NCBI GenBank assembly: GCA_032207245.1
Contig: CM063504.1
Coordinates: 22,426,065-22,490,064 of the forward strand
Reading direction: 5' to 3'
Origin: Pardosa pseudoannulata
Lineage: Eukaryota; Arthropoda; Arachnida; Araneae; Lycosidae
Length of the DNA: 64,000 nucleotides
The first letter of the stretch is position 1; the number at the start of each line of letters is the position of its first letter. The translations under genes and the position numbers were made by a program. Below the pieces are notes generated by a model that had not been told where the DNA came from, ran no database searches, and saw only the letters and a list, made by a program, of their open reading frames with translations. Below are positions 38,956 through 50,900 of the stretch, one piece after another.

Positions 38956-39626
38956 TATTAATAGCCAAGACTTTTTAATGTCCCCTTATTAATACGGGTT
39001 CTACCATCATTTTTTGGTTTAAAAATAGTTTCTATTCATCTGTGGACAAAGAAATGATTCATGCTAGAACAGAATGAATACGTGCTACACGAATCCTTTC
39101 ACTGTGAATCACATGGGGAATCCCATTTCCAACTCATGGGAAGAAAAGAGTCCAATAAATAGTTAAGAAAAATAAGCTTACATTACTTATTCCTTTGCTT
39201 TTTAAACTTATCGACAGTAATGCAAACGTCCAACAGCTAGGGGCTATGTTAATTGAAAGAAAAAAAAAACCTAATGCTCTAAACTGGATTTTTAAATCAC
39301 TTTGGGAGAGTTTCAAGCACAAACTATCCAAATTAGTTAAGGAAAACAAGAGCACATTATTTATCACTCTGGTTTTGGAACTTTTCGACTCTAATGCATC
39401 TAACAGCTAGGAACTACCTTGATTAAACGTAAAAAGTAGACTAATGTTATGTGTATTTTTGCATTATCTTGAGAAAATAAATTTTGTAAAACGAGAGTAA
39501 GGATAATACGGGAGATCGATGCTAGTTTTTGTTACAGATTTTAGATTTTATGAGAGTCGTAATCAGTAGTTAGAACTATAAGCGGCTCCTTAAGAAAAAA
39601 ATCTCTTCCAGTAGTCGTCTGTTTCG
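38956..39626. other. Unassigned intron sequence
   Basis: Overlapping ORFs on both strands (39134-39410) have no motif. CCAACAGCTAGGG near 39230 and CTAACAGCTAGGAAC near 39403 hint at an imperfect internal duplication. Confidence 0.4.
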
Positions 39627-39765
39627 AAGATAATTATGGTCTACTATTCTTTACCAAGGGATAATTAAGCTGCGACTAATACCGAAAAGAATGGCAATGA
39701 ATTTCCATGCTAACAACTGAAACCACAAACTTTGGTCCCGATGGCTAAGGCCCTAATTATTTAGC
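39627..39765 (-). mobile_element. SINE-A copy, strongly degenerate
   Basis: TTATGGTCTACTATTCTTTA, the GACTAATACCG region, GAATTTCCATGC and a final GGTCCCGATGGCTAAGGCCC parallel the SINE-A minus-strand order. The boxes are lost. Confidence 0.5.
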
Positions 39766-40242
39766 TTTTATCTGGGTGCAGAGTAGTTTAAACGATGCTT
39801 ATAAGTCATCAAATGAAATTTGTTTTTAAATATTTTCCTTTGAATATACCTTTTCATTTCGCAACAGAGCTAGATCTATATTTTCTACAACCGGTTCAGA
39901 CCAGGCACTATTATACATAAGGTGATTAAAAGTCCTCTAGGGAAAACAGTCATCCTTTTCAAAGTTCAGTCCTCCCTCAAAAGTGTTCGTCTATATGTCC
40001 TCCTTACAGTTATGTAATACTACATATCCTTCTTTTCGATATCTAAAAGCTGATTTATAAATATCTACACATTTAATAACTAAAATTTCTCCTATATATG
40101 AAAACTTCTTATTTAACTTTATGTAGGCAGTAACTTTATAGTGACTGCAAACAAGAAGATAAAATAATGCTTAAAAAAAATACACAACACCTTGCTATTT
40201 CCGACTGTTATCGATAGTGCATTATTTGATAAAAAATAAACT
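39766..40242. other. Unassigned intron sequence
   Basis: Nothing recognised. Confidence 0.55.
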
Positions 40243-40270
40243 AACGACATTTTCTGGTGAAAATGTCGTT
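40243..40270. repeat. Perfect hairpin, 12 bp arms
   Basis: AACGACATTTTC and its exact complement are separated by TGGT. Confidence 0.9.
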
Positions 40271-40305
40271 ATGCCTTATTGACTTCTAGACTCTGACTCA
40301 GCTGA

Positions 40306-40496
40306 AACATAACATTAATTATTTAATTTACTTATATCCTCCTTTTCGCTGAAAAAAAGATAGTCGCCTAACTTTAGGCCTTGTCACACGTACGTGTATG
40401 TAACATAACATTAATTATTTAATTTACTTATATCCTCCTTTTCGCTGAAAAAAGATAGTCGCCTAACTTTAGGCCTTGTCACACGTACGTGTATGT
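40306..40496 (+). repeat. Tandem duplication of about 96 bp
   Basis: Units 40306-40401 and 40402-40496 are identical except for one A in a run (7 versus 6). Each ends near ACACGTACGTGTATGT. Confidence 0.97.
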
Positions 40497-40735
40497 AACA
40501 TACACGTGTTGGTTTCTGATTCCTTGTACTGGTGAAGAATGAGCCAATTTCTTGTGATACAGCGAAAAATTTTCAACGGACTTATTTTAATTTTAGATCA
40601 TGTTAACTTGTGACACGACTTTTAATCGATTGAAAATTTTTCGTTATCACACGAGAAATCCGCGTATTCTTCAACGGAAAAGGGAATCCTAAACTGAAAC
40701 TGCCGCTTTTTCAACACGTTCATACTGAGGTGCGA
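40497..40735. repeat. Long imperfect inverted repeat (fold-back)
   Basis: The left arm (about 40497-40576, containing GATTCCTTG, GAAGAATGAG and GCGAAAAATTTTCAA) is matched inverted by the right arm (about 40630-40730: TTGAAAATTTTTCG, TATTCTTCAACGG, GGGAATC, AACACGTTCATAC). The loop is about 55 bp. There is no coding capacity. Confidence 0.75.
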
Positions 40736-40983
40736 TAAAGTCTAAACATGTTCCCAATTTGTAATATTTCTTTAAAACTGGTTACACTGGACGAAAAACT
40801 TCCAAGTAAACACCGCTGTCATTACCCAACAGAATTTGATTACAGAATGTTTTTGATATTGTCAATAGCTGCAGGAATTAAATTCGTTAACTAATGAGGG
40901 GGAGAAGTGAATAGCTCTTAAAGCAGGACCTTGAAAACTTGAAATGTCGCCAAAATGACTTTTTCTTTTATTCCTTTTTTTAA

Positions 40984-41862
40984 CACTAGTACCGCGGGAT
41001 GGGTCATTTTAACCCAAACATTATTTTGTGTCCAATTTTCTCAGAAAGCTACAAACGAAATTGAAATAAATTTCTTGACTTTTCCTAATTTGATACCCAT
41101 AAACACTTATGGAAATATAATATTGAAGAATCTGTAGATAAGCGAAAAATGGTTCATTACTAAACTTTCAAATGTGGAAACAAAACTTTAGATATTTTCT
41201 CTAACTGTTAAATACCAATATGTAAAAAATGTACATAATATATGTAACAAAATTTGCCCAAACTGCGCCTGAACTGCGTAAGAAACACTGGTAAGAAATT
41301 AAATAATTCTATTGAAGTTGTCCATATATATTTATAATTATATATAATCTTCACACATACATATTGACAGTACTCTTAGATTTTACCAAAAACGATACTT
41401 CCAGGAACATAAAACGATAGGACCGAAATATTTCGACGATAGATGAGGGAACATGAAAAATCATGGGGAAATAACACTGGTTCTACGGGAATAAATTCGA
41501 GACTAAATGAATCAAACGACTAATGCGGGAATGATTGTTTGAAGTGTGTGTATAATACATATTGTATAATTGTATAATACATATTACACAAAAGCTATAA
41601 AAACATCTAGATTGCAATGAACGGATACTGTCAGTACTATCAATACTGTCAGTTTACTTGAATTTGATATTATAATATCTTATTATTTTTTTTATCAATT
41701 ATAATAATGTAATGTCTAAAAGTGAATAACTGTCATTACGTATAAATAACGTTTGCAATTATTTGGTTGAACTTTTGAATAACAACGCGGATTCATATTA
41801 ATCAGGGTAAATTTGACCTAGCTCGCGGTTTAAGATAGACCGAAACTCCCTCAGTTTTAGTG
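40984..41862. mobile_element. Candidate TTAA-flanked non-autonomous element, 879 bp
   Basis: TTAA borders both ends (40980-40983, 41863-41866). The inverted termini CACTAGTACCGCGGG and CACTAAAACTGAGGG match at 11 of 15 positions, and the first five bases equal those of the piggyBac-like element at 24.2 kb. A GGGTCATTTTAACCC motif is near the left end. It contains repeat R4 copy 2. No transposase was seen. Confidence 0.5.
41425..41627 (+). repeat. Dispersed repeat R4, copy 2
   Basis: Partner of 38774-38955, with an additional ATAACACTGGTTCTACGGGA block. Confidence 0.8.
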
Positions 41863-41866
41863 TTAA

Positions 41867-43193
41867 AAGTATTATAGTGTTAAAATATTTTATCACAACT
41901 AATATATGGTTCTTAGCGCTGACTTTAATTTAATATCAATAGTTCCTTTATATATATTTGAACTATAAAGATTATTAAGAAATATGTGTAACAAAACGTG
42001 AAATTCTTTTTCTTTTTCGGCAGGGACGTAGCCAAAGGATGATCTAGCTCTAGCCTATCTCTAGCCCTCTCTATCCGCCCCCTCCCCCCCAAAAATTTGG
42101 AGATTACAGTATAGTATTTTAACAATGAAATAAAAGTACATGTTCAAACAGAAAATTTTTTTAAACGCATACTTAATCAAAATTTAATTTTAAAATCAAA
42201 ATTTCAATTTGTCCTGTCTACTATTCAAAGTGTTCTACTTCAATCCTATCTACTGTTTTAATTTCAACATTTTTCCTTCAGATTGTTTTATACATTTACT
42301 AAAACAGATTACACAAAATTGTGCATGGAGTTTTAGATAATATTAAATTTTATATAATTTTAATGCCATTAATACTGAAATCTAAGTGTCGACGCGGACC
42401 AATAACACAAACACAAAACGTAGACTGCGTAAGTTTAAAGACAATTGTCTTTAAACTTATTTTAATAATCAAAATGCCAGCAGCAACGTGCGGCCATCAC
42501 TCGCAAATTGTTCTTCTTTTTCAACTACAAAAAAGTGTTGCTACAAAAATGCAACTAAATTATACTACAAAAACAAAACATAGCACACTGAACATAAAAC
42601 ATAAGTGCAAAATGTAAGACATTGATTTCGAGGATAAACAACAAAACAAAATACAAAATATTAATAAATGATTCAAACACTAAGGTTAAATTATATATAA
42701 TTTACTAATTTTATGTTACTAAAAGTTAAAAAGTAATAAAATGTACAACTGGATAAGCTCAGTTTGAGCTTCTCCCCACCCTCAACTAAATCTTGACTAA
42801 TCCTCTATCCGTCAGTAATTACTGAGAATAAATCTTCCTTGGAAGACTTAATTAGAAAGTGCAACTCAAATATAAATAAATAGTTTCCAAAATCGGATGT
42901 ATCTACTAAAATGCTTAATGCTCTTGCTTAATGGACTGATATTAAGATTTTCCCATCGTCTCCGAACAGCTGGAGTCAAATGAGACACGGACTTTTCCAA
43001 CTGTTTAAAAAAAAAAAAAAAACCTATAATGGGAATGCATAGCAAAGAAATGTAATGAAAGTTTTTATATTCGGCAAATTTAAAAAGCAATTAGAAACAA
43101 ATAAAACGCTTTTATATCCCAGAAACAGTTGAATTTTGAAGACTATCACTCAATACTGTCAGTTTACTTGAATTAATATTGATAAATAGCAAG
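41867..43193. other. Unassigned intron sequence
   Basis: CAGGGACGTAGCC at 42021 with a C run by 42085 resembles a hAT terminus fragment. The phrase ATACTGTCAGTTTACTTGAA near 43152 recurs at 41650 inside the TTAA element. No gene recognised. Confidence 0.45.

Positions 43194-43249
<56 letters not shown>
43194..43249. repeat. 56-base A run
   Basis: An uninterrupted homopolymer directly before the first duplicated segment. Confidence 0.97.
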
Positions 43250-43250
<1 letters not shown>

Positions 43251-43412
43251 GAGCTACGTGCGGTAGAAATCTCTGCTATATACAATATTATAATTCATGC
43301 GGGACTTATAACAAATTGTTTCATATAATTTTTTTATGATGGAAACTAGATATATATTTGCACTTGCGATTCCCAATGTAAGTTATTCATTTATTTTAAA
43401 TGAAATACTATA
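43250..43412 (+). repeat. Duplicated segment R5, copy 1
   Basis: Begins CGAGCTACGTGCGGT and matches 43478-43653 over its length, with numerous single-base indels. Confidence 0.9.
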
Positions 43413-43477
43413 AAAAAAAAAAAAAAAAACTACAGAGCTATGCTTTTTTTTTTTTTTTTAATTGCAAAATTGAACTT

Positions 43478-43653
43478 GCGAGCTACGTGCGGTTAGAAAT
43501 CCCTGCTATATACACTATTATAATTCCATGCGGGACTTATAACAAATTGAAATTTCAATATAATTTCTTCCAATATGATGGAAACTAGATTATATTTTGC
43601 ACTTGGCGATTCCCAATGTAAGTTATTCATTTATTTAAACTCAGAAATACTAA
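43478..43653 (+). repeat. Duplicated segment R5, copy 2
   Basis: Begins CGAGCTACGTGCGGT. It differs from copy 1 mostly by single-base indels, plus one short insertion near 43540. Confidence 0.9.
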
Positions 43654-44659
43654 TATAAGCATTTTTTAATACTGCAGGGAATGCCACAAGCCTGTGGTAA
43701 AATAAATTTTTAATTTATTCAGCCTCTGTATGGCTATTAAAAGTTCAGCTAATTTTTTCCCCTGTCTCCAACGAGAATATCGAAGCTAAGAAAAATGACT
43801 TCCCTCCAATTCATGTTTTGAATTCTTTGAAGAAAAATTTTTATTAAAGTAAGTTTCATTTTTCATACTAACGGATTTGCAAACATCATTCAGACGGTGG
43901 GAAGTATACTTATAAAGATTAGGCTGATATTAAAGCTGAATATGCGATGGGAACGTGTGCATTATTTAGAGCTATACAAGGAAAAAAAATATAAAATGAA
44001 ATTTCTCGGAGCGTTCGCCGCTTATTCTCATGAATGATTAAGTGCGACAGTGGTCACGAATCAACTTTCCTTAGATGAAGACTATGCGCCGAAAAATTTA
44101 CTACAGCCAAGATTCCGCGGCTATGGATTATCTTATTTTGATAAGGGAAAATGGCAACGGCTATATAACACAAATGCTAAATAAGCATATCTGTTTTAAA
44201 CTTTAAAAAAAGACACCAAAGTCGGTTTCTGATGGGTGGCCTTTTTTACAACAAAGCCTAAAACTAAAAATTCATAGTTACTAAGTGAAAAGCCTTTTAA
44301 TAGATAATAAAATAGACAATAAAAGAGTTAATAAAAATAGATAATAAAAGTTTATTACTATTATTTTTTATAGTAAGGTAAATAAATTAAGATATCTTAA
44401 ATAATATATAAGCAGACAAAATTACGAATATACAAATATCGTTTCATAGTATTGTATTAAATAAAATAAATACAAAAATAGGAGAAAATCTATTTTTTTT
44501 TTTTTTTAAATATTTGACAAGCAAAATAATTTGGCAGATATTTTTAATTCTGAGAATATCTTTTTACAGATATATTTTAAAAACCGCTTGGCATTCTAAA
44601 AACTAACATTGTTTCAAAAACTTTTTGACTTGGTTCAATAGATAAAACCAACTTTTTTA
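43654..44659. other. Unassigned intron sequence
   Basis: Nothing recognised; a 15-base T run lies near 44493. Confidence 0.55.
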
Positions 44660-44772
44660 AGCCTATTCGGACGGTTACAAAGATATCTAAGGTTGGTTTA
44701 TGTTTGTAACCGTTTAGAAGGGTTCGAACCCACTAACTCCGCACTCCAGAGCCCTTGTTGTTCGGCCATCTT
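44660..44772 (-). mobile_element. SINE-A head fragment
   Basis: On the minus strand GATGGCCGAACAACAAGGGC leads to an intact B box (GGGTTCGAACCC). A partial body with AACCGTCCGAATAGGC follows, containing a small internal duplication of the TTGTAACCG region. Confidence 0.82.
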
Positions 44773-44930
44773 AAAGAAGAACACCGGAGAAGGAGAATGT
44801 TGTGTTTCAAGAGAACATATGTGCTATCAAGATTAAAATGCCTATTTAACCTGGGTTTTATGTAAGATTTACATTTTCCCTCTTACTTCAAAGCATTAAA
44901 AATTAATACAATCGAGGTTTCTTGTATAAA

Positions 44931-44950
44931 AAAAAAAAAAAAAAAAAAAA
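44931..44950. repeat. 20-base A run
   Basis: Homopolymer. Confidence 0.95.
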
Positions 44951-45177
44951 TAGCAATTATACATCGGTGATCCAAAAGTGAGGGGAAAAAATAACTGATT
45001 ATTTGATAACGGAAAAAGGTACAAATATTAGGTTTGCACACAACGAATAGAAATATAGCTGGATTTTTTATGACATACGCGAAAGAAGATTCGAATAATG
45101 ATTTTACCAATGGATGGCGTTGCCAATTTACTGATATCGGATTATGTAAAGCAGCACTGTATAAAAGAGCATCTGTA

Positions 45178-45232
45178 TGGTTCTGTTTGAAGAGCTATGT
45201 TCTACTGTTTTGCTATGCAACGGTCTGTATGA
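45178..45232 (-). mobile_element. SINE-A tail fragment
   Basis: GTTTGAAGAGCTATGTTCTA then TGTTTTGCTATGC corresponds to the SINE-A 3' part on the minus strand. Confidence 0.5.
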
Positions 45233-45294
45233 AATAGTAGTTTGTTCTAAACTGTAATTTACATCTATAAATGCTGCTGTCCTAGTGAAGAGAG

Positions 45295-46335
45295 CCATCA
45301 TAGTTTAACTGTAATTCAAGAATGAGTAAAGAGACACGACCCCTTTGGACATATCACTGCATATACGGCTCAAGCGAGATGGTAAAGAACCACAGATGTG
45401 TTCTAGATTATCAAAAATAATTGAGAAAATTTAAGTTACAGTATCTTAAATGTGAAGTAGACCCCTTCAGTTACATATACGTGTCTGACATACCCAGAGA
45501 AATGTAAATGCTTGTCTCTCATAAGTACCTTTCAACTCGTAAGTCATCTGTATAAAAGAAGAACAATGTTATAGAGCCCTTTTTTTTTCGTCGCCCAGTC
45601 AGCCACTCATCAAGCATTTTTCTTAGCTTAATTCAAAAAGGAGTAAAGAGACAGTGAAAACTGAAAGTATTGATACAAATATGGTAAAAGCGAGTTAGTA
45701 AAGAACCATTTATGCGTTCTGGATTAGCCAAAATAATGGAGAAAGTTACAGGTTCTTTGATGTGAAGCTGATGCCCCTTAGTTACGTACAAGGTATCTGC
45801 CATACAGAGAAGAGTTTTTTTATGCTTGTCTCTCATAAAGCAACTAAATAACTTTTAACTTGTAAGTCATCTGTTAGTTTAATGAAGAAAAATATTATAG
45901 CGCACCTTTTTTCGTCGCCAAAAGTTAGCCACTCATCAAGCATGCTTAGTTCAAATGTAGATCAAGAATGCGTAAAGTGACAGTTGGAAAATCGCTATAT
46001 ATACGATACAAGCGAGATGGTAAAGAACCATTATTAGTTATACATTGACAAAAACGATGAAGAAAATTTAAGCTACATGTTTTGCATGCACTCTTTGAGC
46101 GACACTCAGCAACATGTGTTTGCCATACATAGAGAAACACTGCTTATTGCTGTGAACAGTGTAAGGCCCTTCGTCTCAGCTGTACTTGCTGATTGACGAA
46201 AGGTTAAAATGTAAGGAAACTGTTTAATAACTTTAAACTTGTAAGCAATTTGTTAGTCACTAAAAAGAAGGGGGAATAAGTTTCACTTTTTCTTCACAAA
46301 GAGAAATAATCAAGTTTTTTTTTTTTTTTTCTAGC
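45295..46335 (+). repeat. Three diverged tandem units of about 330-380 bp
   Basis: Units at about 45295-45627, 45628-45952 and 45953-46335 share, in order, an AAGAATGAGTAAAGAGACA-like start, GCGAGATGGTAAAGAACCA, a TGCCATACAGAGAA-like block, CTTGTAAGTCATCTGTTAGT, TTTTTTCGTCGCC and (units 1 and 2) CAGCCACTCATCAAGCAT. Minus-strand ORFs in units 2 and 3 are related to each other only because the DNA is duplicated; unit 1 has no such ORF. Class unknown. Confidence 0.8.
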
Positions 46336-47134
46336 TTCTGTCAAAAAGAAGGTTTTATGTCTGTCTAATTGGTGTAAAGCGCATCTTTTATTTATTGTTG
46401 AATTATTAATTTTTTAAATTTTTTTATTTTCTGACTTTGGGTCACCAGATATATTAAAACAGAAAATCCATACCTATTTTGAGAAACATGCCGATTCCAC
46501 TAATTTGTTTTAAAAACTTTAATCTTGAAACGAGTTCAATAAAGTTAAATAAACAATACAGCTTGTTTAAATGCCTGCTTTAGTTTTCAACAAAATCAAA
46601 TAAAAAGACAATGCCAAAAAATAAACCTTTCAATATATTTAAGAACGCGTAGCCCAACGAAATGTAATCGGGTATAAAGTGCAAGGTAAAAATGTTACCA
46701 ATTTCTAGATTAAATTTTCGGAGTGATACCTATTTTTTACCGACGCTGTAAACAGAATTAATATTTCTTTCACATCTTGGAAGATCATTTCCAGCAGCAG
46801 GCTCAATATCTCGAACAGATAGATATATATATATTTTGTCACTAGTTTAAGAGACATTGAATTAATATTTTTTTCACATTGAAGATCATTGGAGAATCAG
46901 CTGACGAACAGCAAATAAGATAATCGCAACAACATAGTATATGCATTGTGGGTGGTAGTGTACAAATGTGAAATGGGAAAGGACATAAAAATATTATTTT
47001 TTTATTATTTTTTTTAAGATGCTTTAAAAAAATAGCTCGTGAAGTAGATAATATAGACCTTAGTGACTAAATAAAAAATAAAATAAGAATTTTAATCATT
47101 TACTATAATTTATAACTAAATAGGATGTATGAAT
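46336..47134. other. Unassigned intron sequence
   Basis: TTTCACATTGAAGATCATT-like phrases near 46770 and 46875 indicate a small imperfect duplication. No gene. Confidence 0.45.
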
Positions 47135-47541
47135 AAAAGATGGGAATAAACCGGGATTGGGAAATAAACTCGGAATTAACTTTGGGAAGAAATCATTTTA
47201 ACAATGTTTACATTTATTTTTTAACAGCGGCTATTTATACTGCATATTAAAGACCTTTTGGCAATATATATAAATATAAAATATATATATAAAAAAAATA
47301 AATAAAAAATAAAAAAAAAAATAAATAAAATTTAAAATATGTATAAAGTGAGTTCGCTTTGCGCGAATTTACAGTATAGACTTTTTTCTAACTTTAGCCC
47401 TGAAATAAATGAATTTTGAAACGTGAGAATTATGTTGGGAAACGGAATTTTTTAGTTTAAGAATCATTTTAACAATGTTTACATTATTTTTTCAACAGCG
47501 TCTATTTTTATGGATTTATTTTCTAATTTTTTTTTTGAATG

Positions 47542-47588
<47 letters not shown>

Positions 47589-47910
47589 GAAATAATAGCA
47601 ATGAGCATTTAAATTATTTTATAGTAGTACTTATGTAATAAATTACCCTGTTAGTCGTATCAAACACATAACTGGTTGCTTCAGTTTTAATTGCTAATAT
47701 AATAATTATATACATTATTTTTAATCATTATTTATTATGTAAATTGCTGTATGTTAAACTTTTTCCCCTCCTTTTAAATATAAAAGTGAATATCTTTAAA
47801 TTTAAAATAACAGTTTATTATTTTTTGTAATGCATATATCATTTAAAAGTGTAATCAAATGACAATGTTGCCTTTTGTGTCCAATTTCTACACACACACA
47901 CATTATATAT
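47135..47910 (+). repeat. Dispersed repeat R1, copies 2 and 3
   Basis: A partial copy (about 47135-47265) and a fuller copy (about 47400-47910) match 7985-8480, including the (TA)n tract and the terminal CACACACACA. The partial copy stops at a TA-like tract near 47265. Confidence 0.7.
47545..47584. repeat. (AT)n microsatellite inside repeat R1
   Basis: About 20 AT units. Confidence 0.95.
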
Positions 47911-50900
47911 GTTATTCTTATTTTTCTAAAGTTCGAAATTGACAGAAAGATTTACTCGAAAGATTTTGTATAAAACATACACATAAACGGACACTCTTTT
48001 ATGCATATGTATAAATAGATATATTTTTTAAATGCGATTGCAAATAAACTTCTAATTTTGATTAGAATTTCTGTCAAAATTTTAGAATTCTAAACAGATT
48101 TATTTTTATCCGAACACATTACTGACAATTTTTTAAGCTCCAAAATTTTTTTAGTTAGGATTTCACCAAGTCATTAACAGTACAGTATTAGTTTAAATAT
48201 TAAGATTTGAATACTTGCCAAGTTGTGGAACGATTGTTAATTATAATGAATTCCATGAATAGATAATGAAAGCATATTATTCAGAGATGAGCAGCAATAC
48301 TAATTCTAGAGAATGGTGCGGTTTCCGTGCAAATAAATTACACGACGACAACTTTAAGGAAAGAACTAAAATTCTACCAAACTCAAATCAGTCATGAGTA
48401 TGTGTGTGTGTGTGTGTGTGTGTACTGCTGTAAAGTATTGACAAAAAAATTAAGCCGAATATTCTGTGGCTTAATTTACTAAACGATGATAAATTTGTAG
48501 ATTTTTTTTAAAAAACTGTATTCCACGAAAAACTTTCTGAAATTAAATCCATTGCTCGAAACTGTCTCTAGACACATTATTGATAGTTCATCAGGCCTAA
48601 AGAGTACAATCTTTGTAAGGTAGAGGCGCGTCTGCTGTCATAGCAACATCTCGCAATTTGGCGCCAGTGAGTTAAACCTGTTTAGATACAGTTATACTTG
48701 TAAACTATCTTCTAAAATAACATTTCTTGTAAAATATGAGGAAGAGAGGTGCTATCCCTATTTATATGTAAAAAAATTCGATCTACTGTTAAAAGAAAAT
48801 TGATAACAGTGCGAAATTCACAGCTCTTGTTCTTTTGAAGAATAAAATCCTATATCGATACGTATCTTTATAGTGTAGGGGAAGACACATTTGTATACAA
48901 GGACATTTACATTACTTTTAAATTACTGAAATTAAAAATAATCGAATAACTAACACAAAAATTACATATTTAGAAAACCACACAACTTAAAAACATTATT
49001 ATCGAAACTTCGATATATTTATTTTTAAGATCCATCTGTAATTAACGAATATTATATTGCAGTCTATGATTTAAATAAATAAAAAAATAGAATCATGAAT
49101 TATTAAATCACTTAATAATTCATCATTTAATAAAATGTCAAGTGATAAAAATAAACGTTACATAAAATCAAATCAGATCGTTAACGCAGTCGAAAAATTT
49201 CAACATTTATATTCAGAACATTCTTTATCTGTAACTCTTCAAATATGATGGAGAGGTTATCATATGCCAGACAAAAGAAATCTATACTCGGCTAAGAATT
49301 TGGGAACTTCCGGGATGATTAATTCAAAGTCGAAGTCGTGTAATTTCTCTCACTTCTGATGTCACGGTCAGATAACTTTATCACAAACTTACACCAAGGA
49401 AACAATCACACAAAAGAAAACAGAATAAGTTCTTAAATAAAGGTATCTTTCAAAGATGATTATTCATTATGTTGTAGTCATTACAAAATTGTAAAATAGG
49501 GCATTTACTTATTTATTCAAACAAATATAAAACTCAAAAATAAATACAAAAAAATATTTTTTTTTCAACTATATTTTATCAGGTATGTAAACTAGCAATA
49601 AAACATTTGGTTATACGTGATTGTTCAAGCATTAATTTAAATATGTATTTTTGCAACCAGGGATCTGTTCACTTTTCAGACAGTCTTGTTTTTTAAGATT
49701 GTGAAAAATATACTCATTTTGTGAAGCTGAAATTAGCATTAAATCTATTTCTTAAAATGAATTTCTGAAAATAGGGTCCTGTGTTCGAGAAAACTGAAAT
49801 TGATACTGAGTTAAAGTTCCATTATAGAAAAAACCTTATTTAAAAATACCATATGTATATATAATCATATAGAGATTTATGAATAAATATTACTTTTCTC
49901 CAAGGAGTTCAGTTTTAAACAGAAAAAAAAATAAATAAATGAACCAAAAAATGACACCTTAAACATTAAAACTGAGAAACAGGATGAATAATCTTTGAGA
50001 ATACTGCACCTGAGACAAGTTTTAACACTTAAAAAGGTCCATTTTTAAAATGTTAATATTGTGAAGGGTCTGCTTTTCAGATAAGATATTTTTGAGAAGG
50101 TTCCATTTTTTTCCAATAAAATATTTTGTGAAGAGACTGTTAACAGGCCCAAGTATCGTGTACACAGAACCCCTGGTAACAATACTTTATGAGAATTGCA
50201 GTAATTTTGGTATTGAGGTGCATCTATACCTGCCTTATTGGTTTCCTCTCACTCAATGTTAATCTATGGGAAAAATAAAATTCCCTCTGGCTTCATCGCA
50301 TTTTAAGAATTCTATAAACAAATTATACTGAGTCATAGAACAGTAAATTCTCAACTATATTTCCCATTTTTTTTAATAGAAAAATATATTTAATTTTAGA
50401 TTATTTATGAGAAATCTTGTTATACTCTTTTTCAAACTCAAATAGAACATTTAACAGATATAAATTCAAAAAAAGGAAAAAAAGCTTAATAATAAAATTG
50501 GCTGTACTATAACGTGATATGATTTTTTCAATGAATTCTAAAAATGCAAGTCAACAAGGGGGAATTTTACTTTTTCCTTGGATTTACATGAGCAATAGGA
50601 ATGCAATAAGGCATGTACAAACCCACTTTATGAAACAAATAATAAATGAAGTACATATTAAAATAATTTACAATACTTTTCCTCAGAATATATAATAGGA
50701 GACAAAACAAGATAGGAAAGATTTCACTAGTTACATTATTAATTAGTACCACTAACATTCATATGCCTGATACGCCAAAACAAAATAAATTTAAAATATG
50801 ACATAGTCTTTATTTTGACAAATATATCTAGGTTACCAAAACATTTAGTTCACTTTTACTTTTATAATGTCAGATTTATTTATACATAACAGTAATATAA

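Noticed and set aside
45633..46140. Two similar minus-strand ORFs that might be a small gene family
   Set aside because: Their similarity follows from the tandem triplication. Unit 1 has no equivalent open frame and there are no known motifs.
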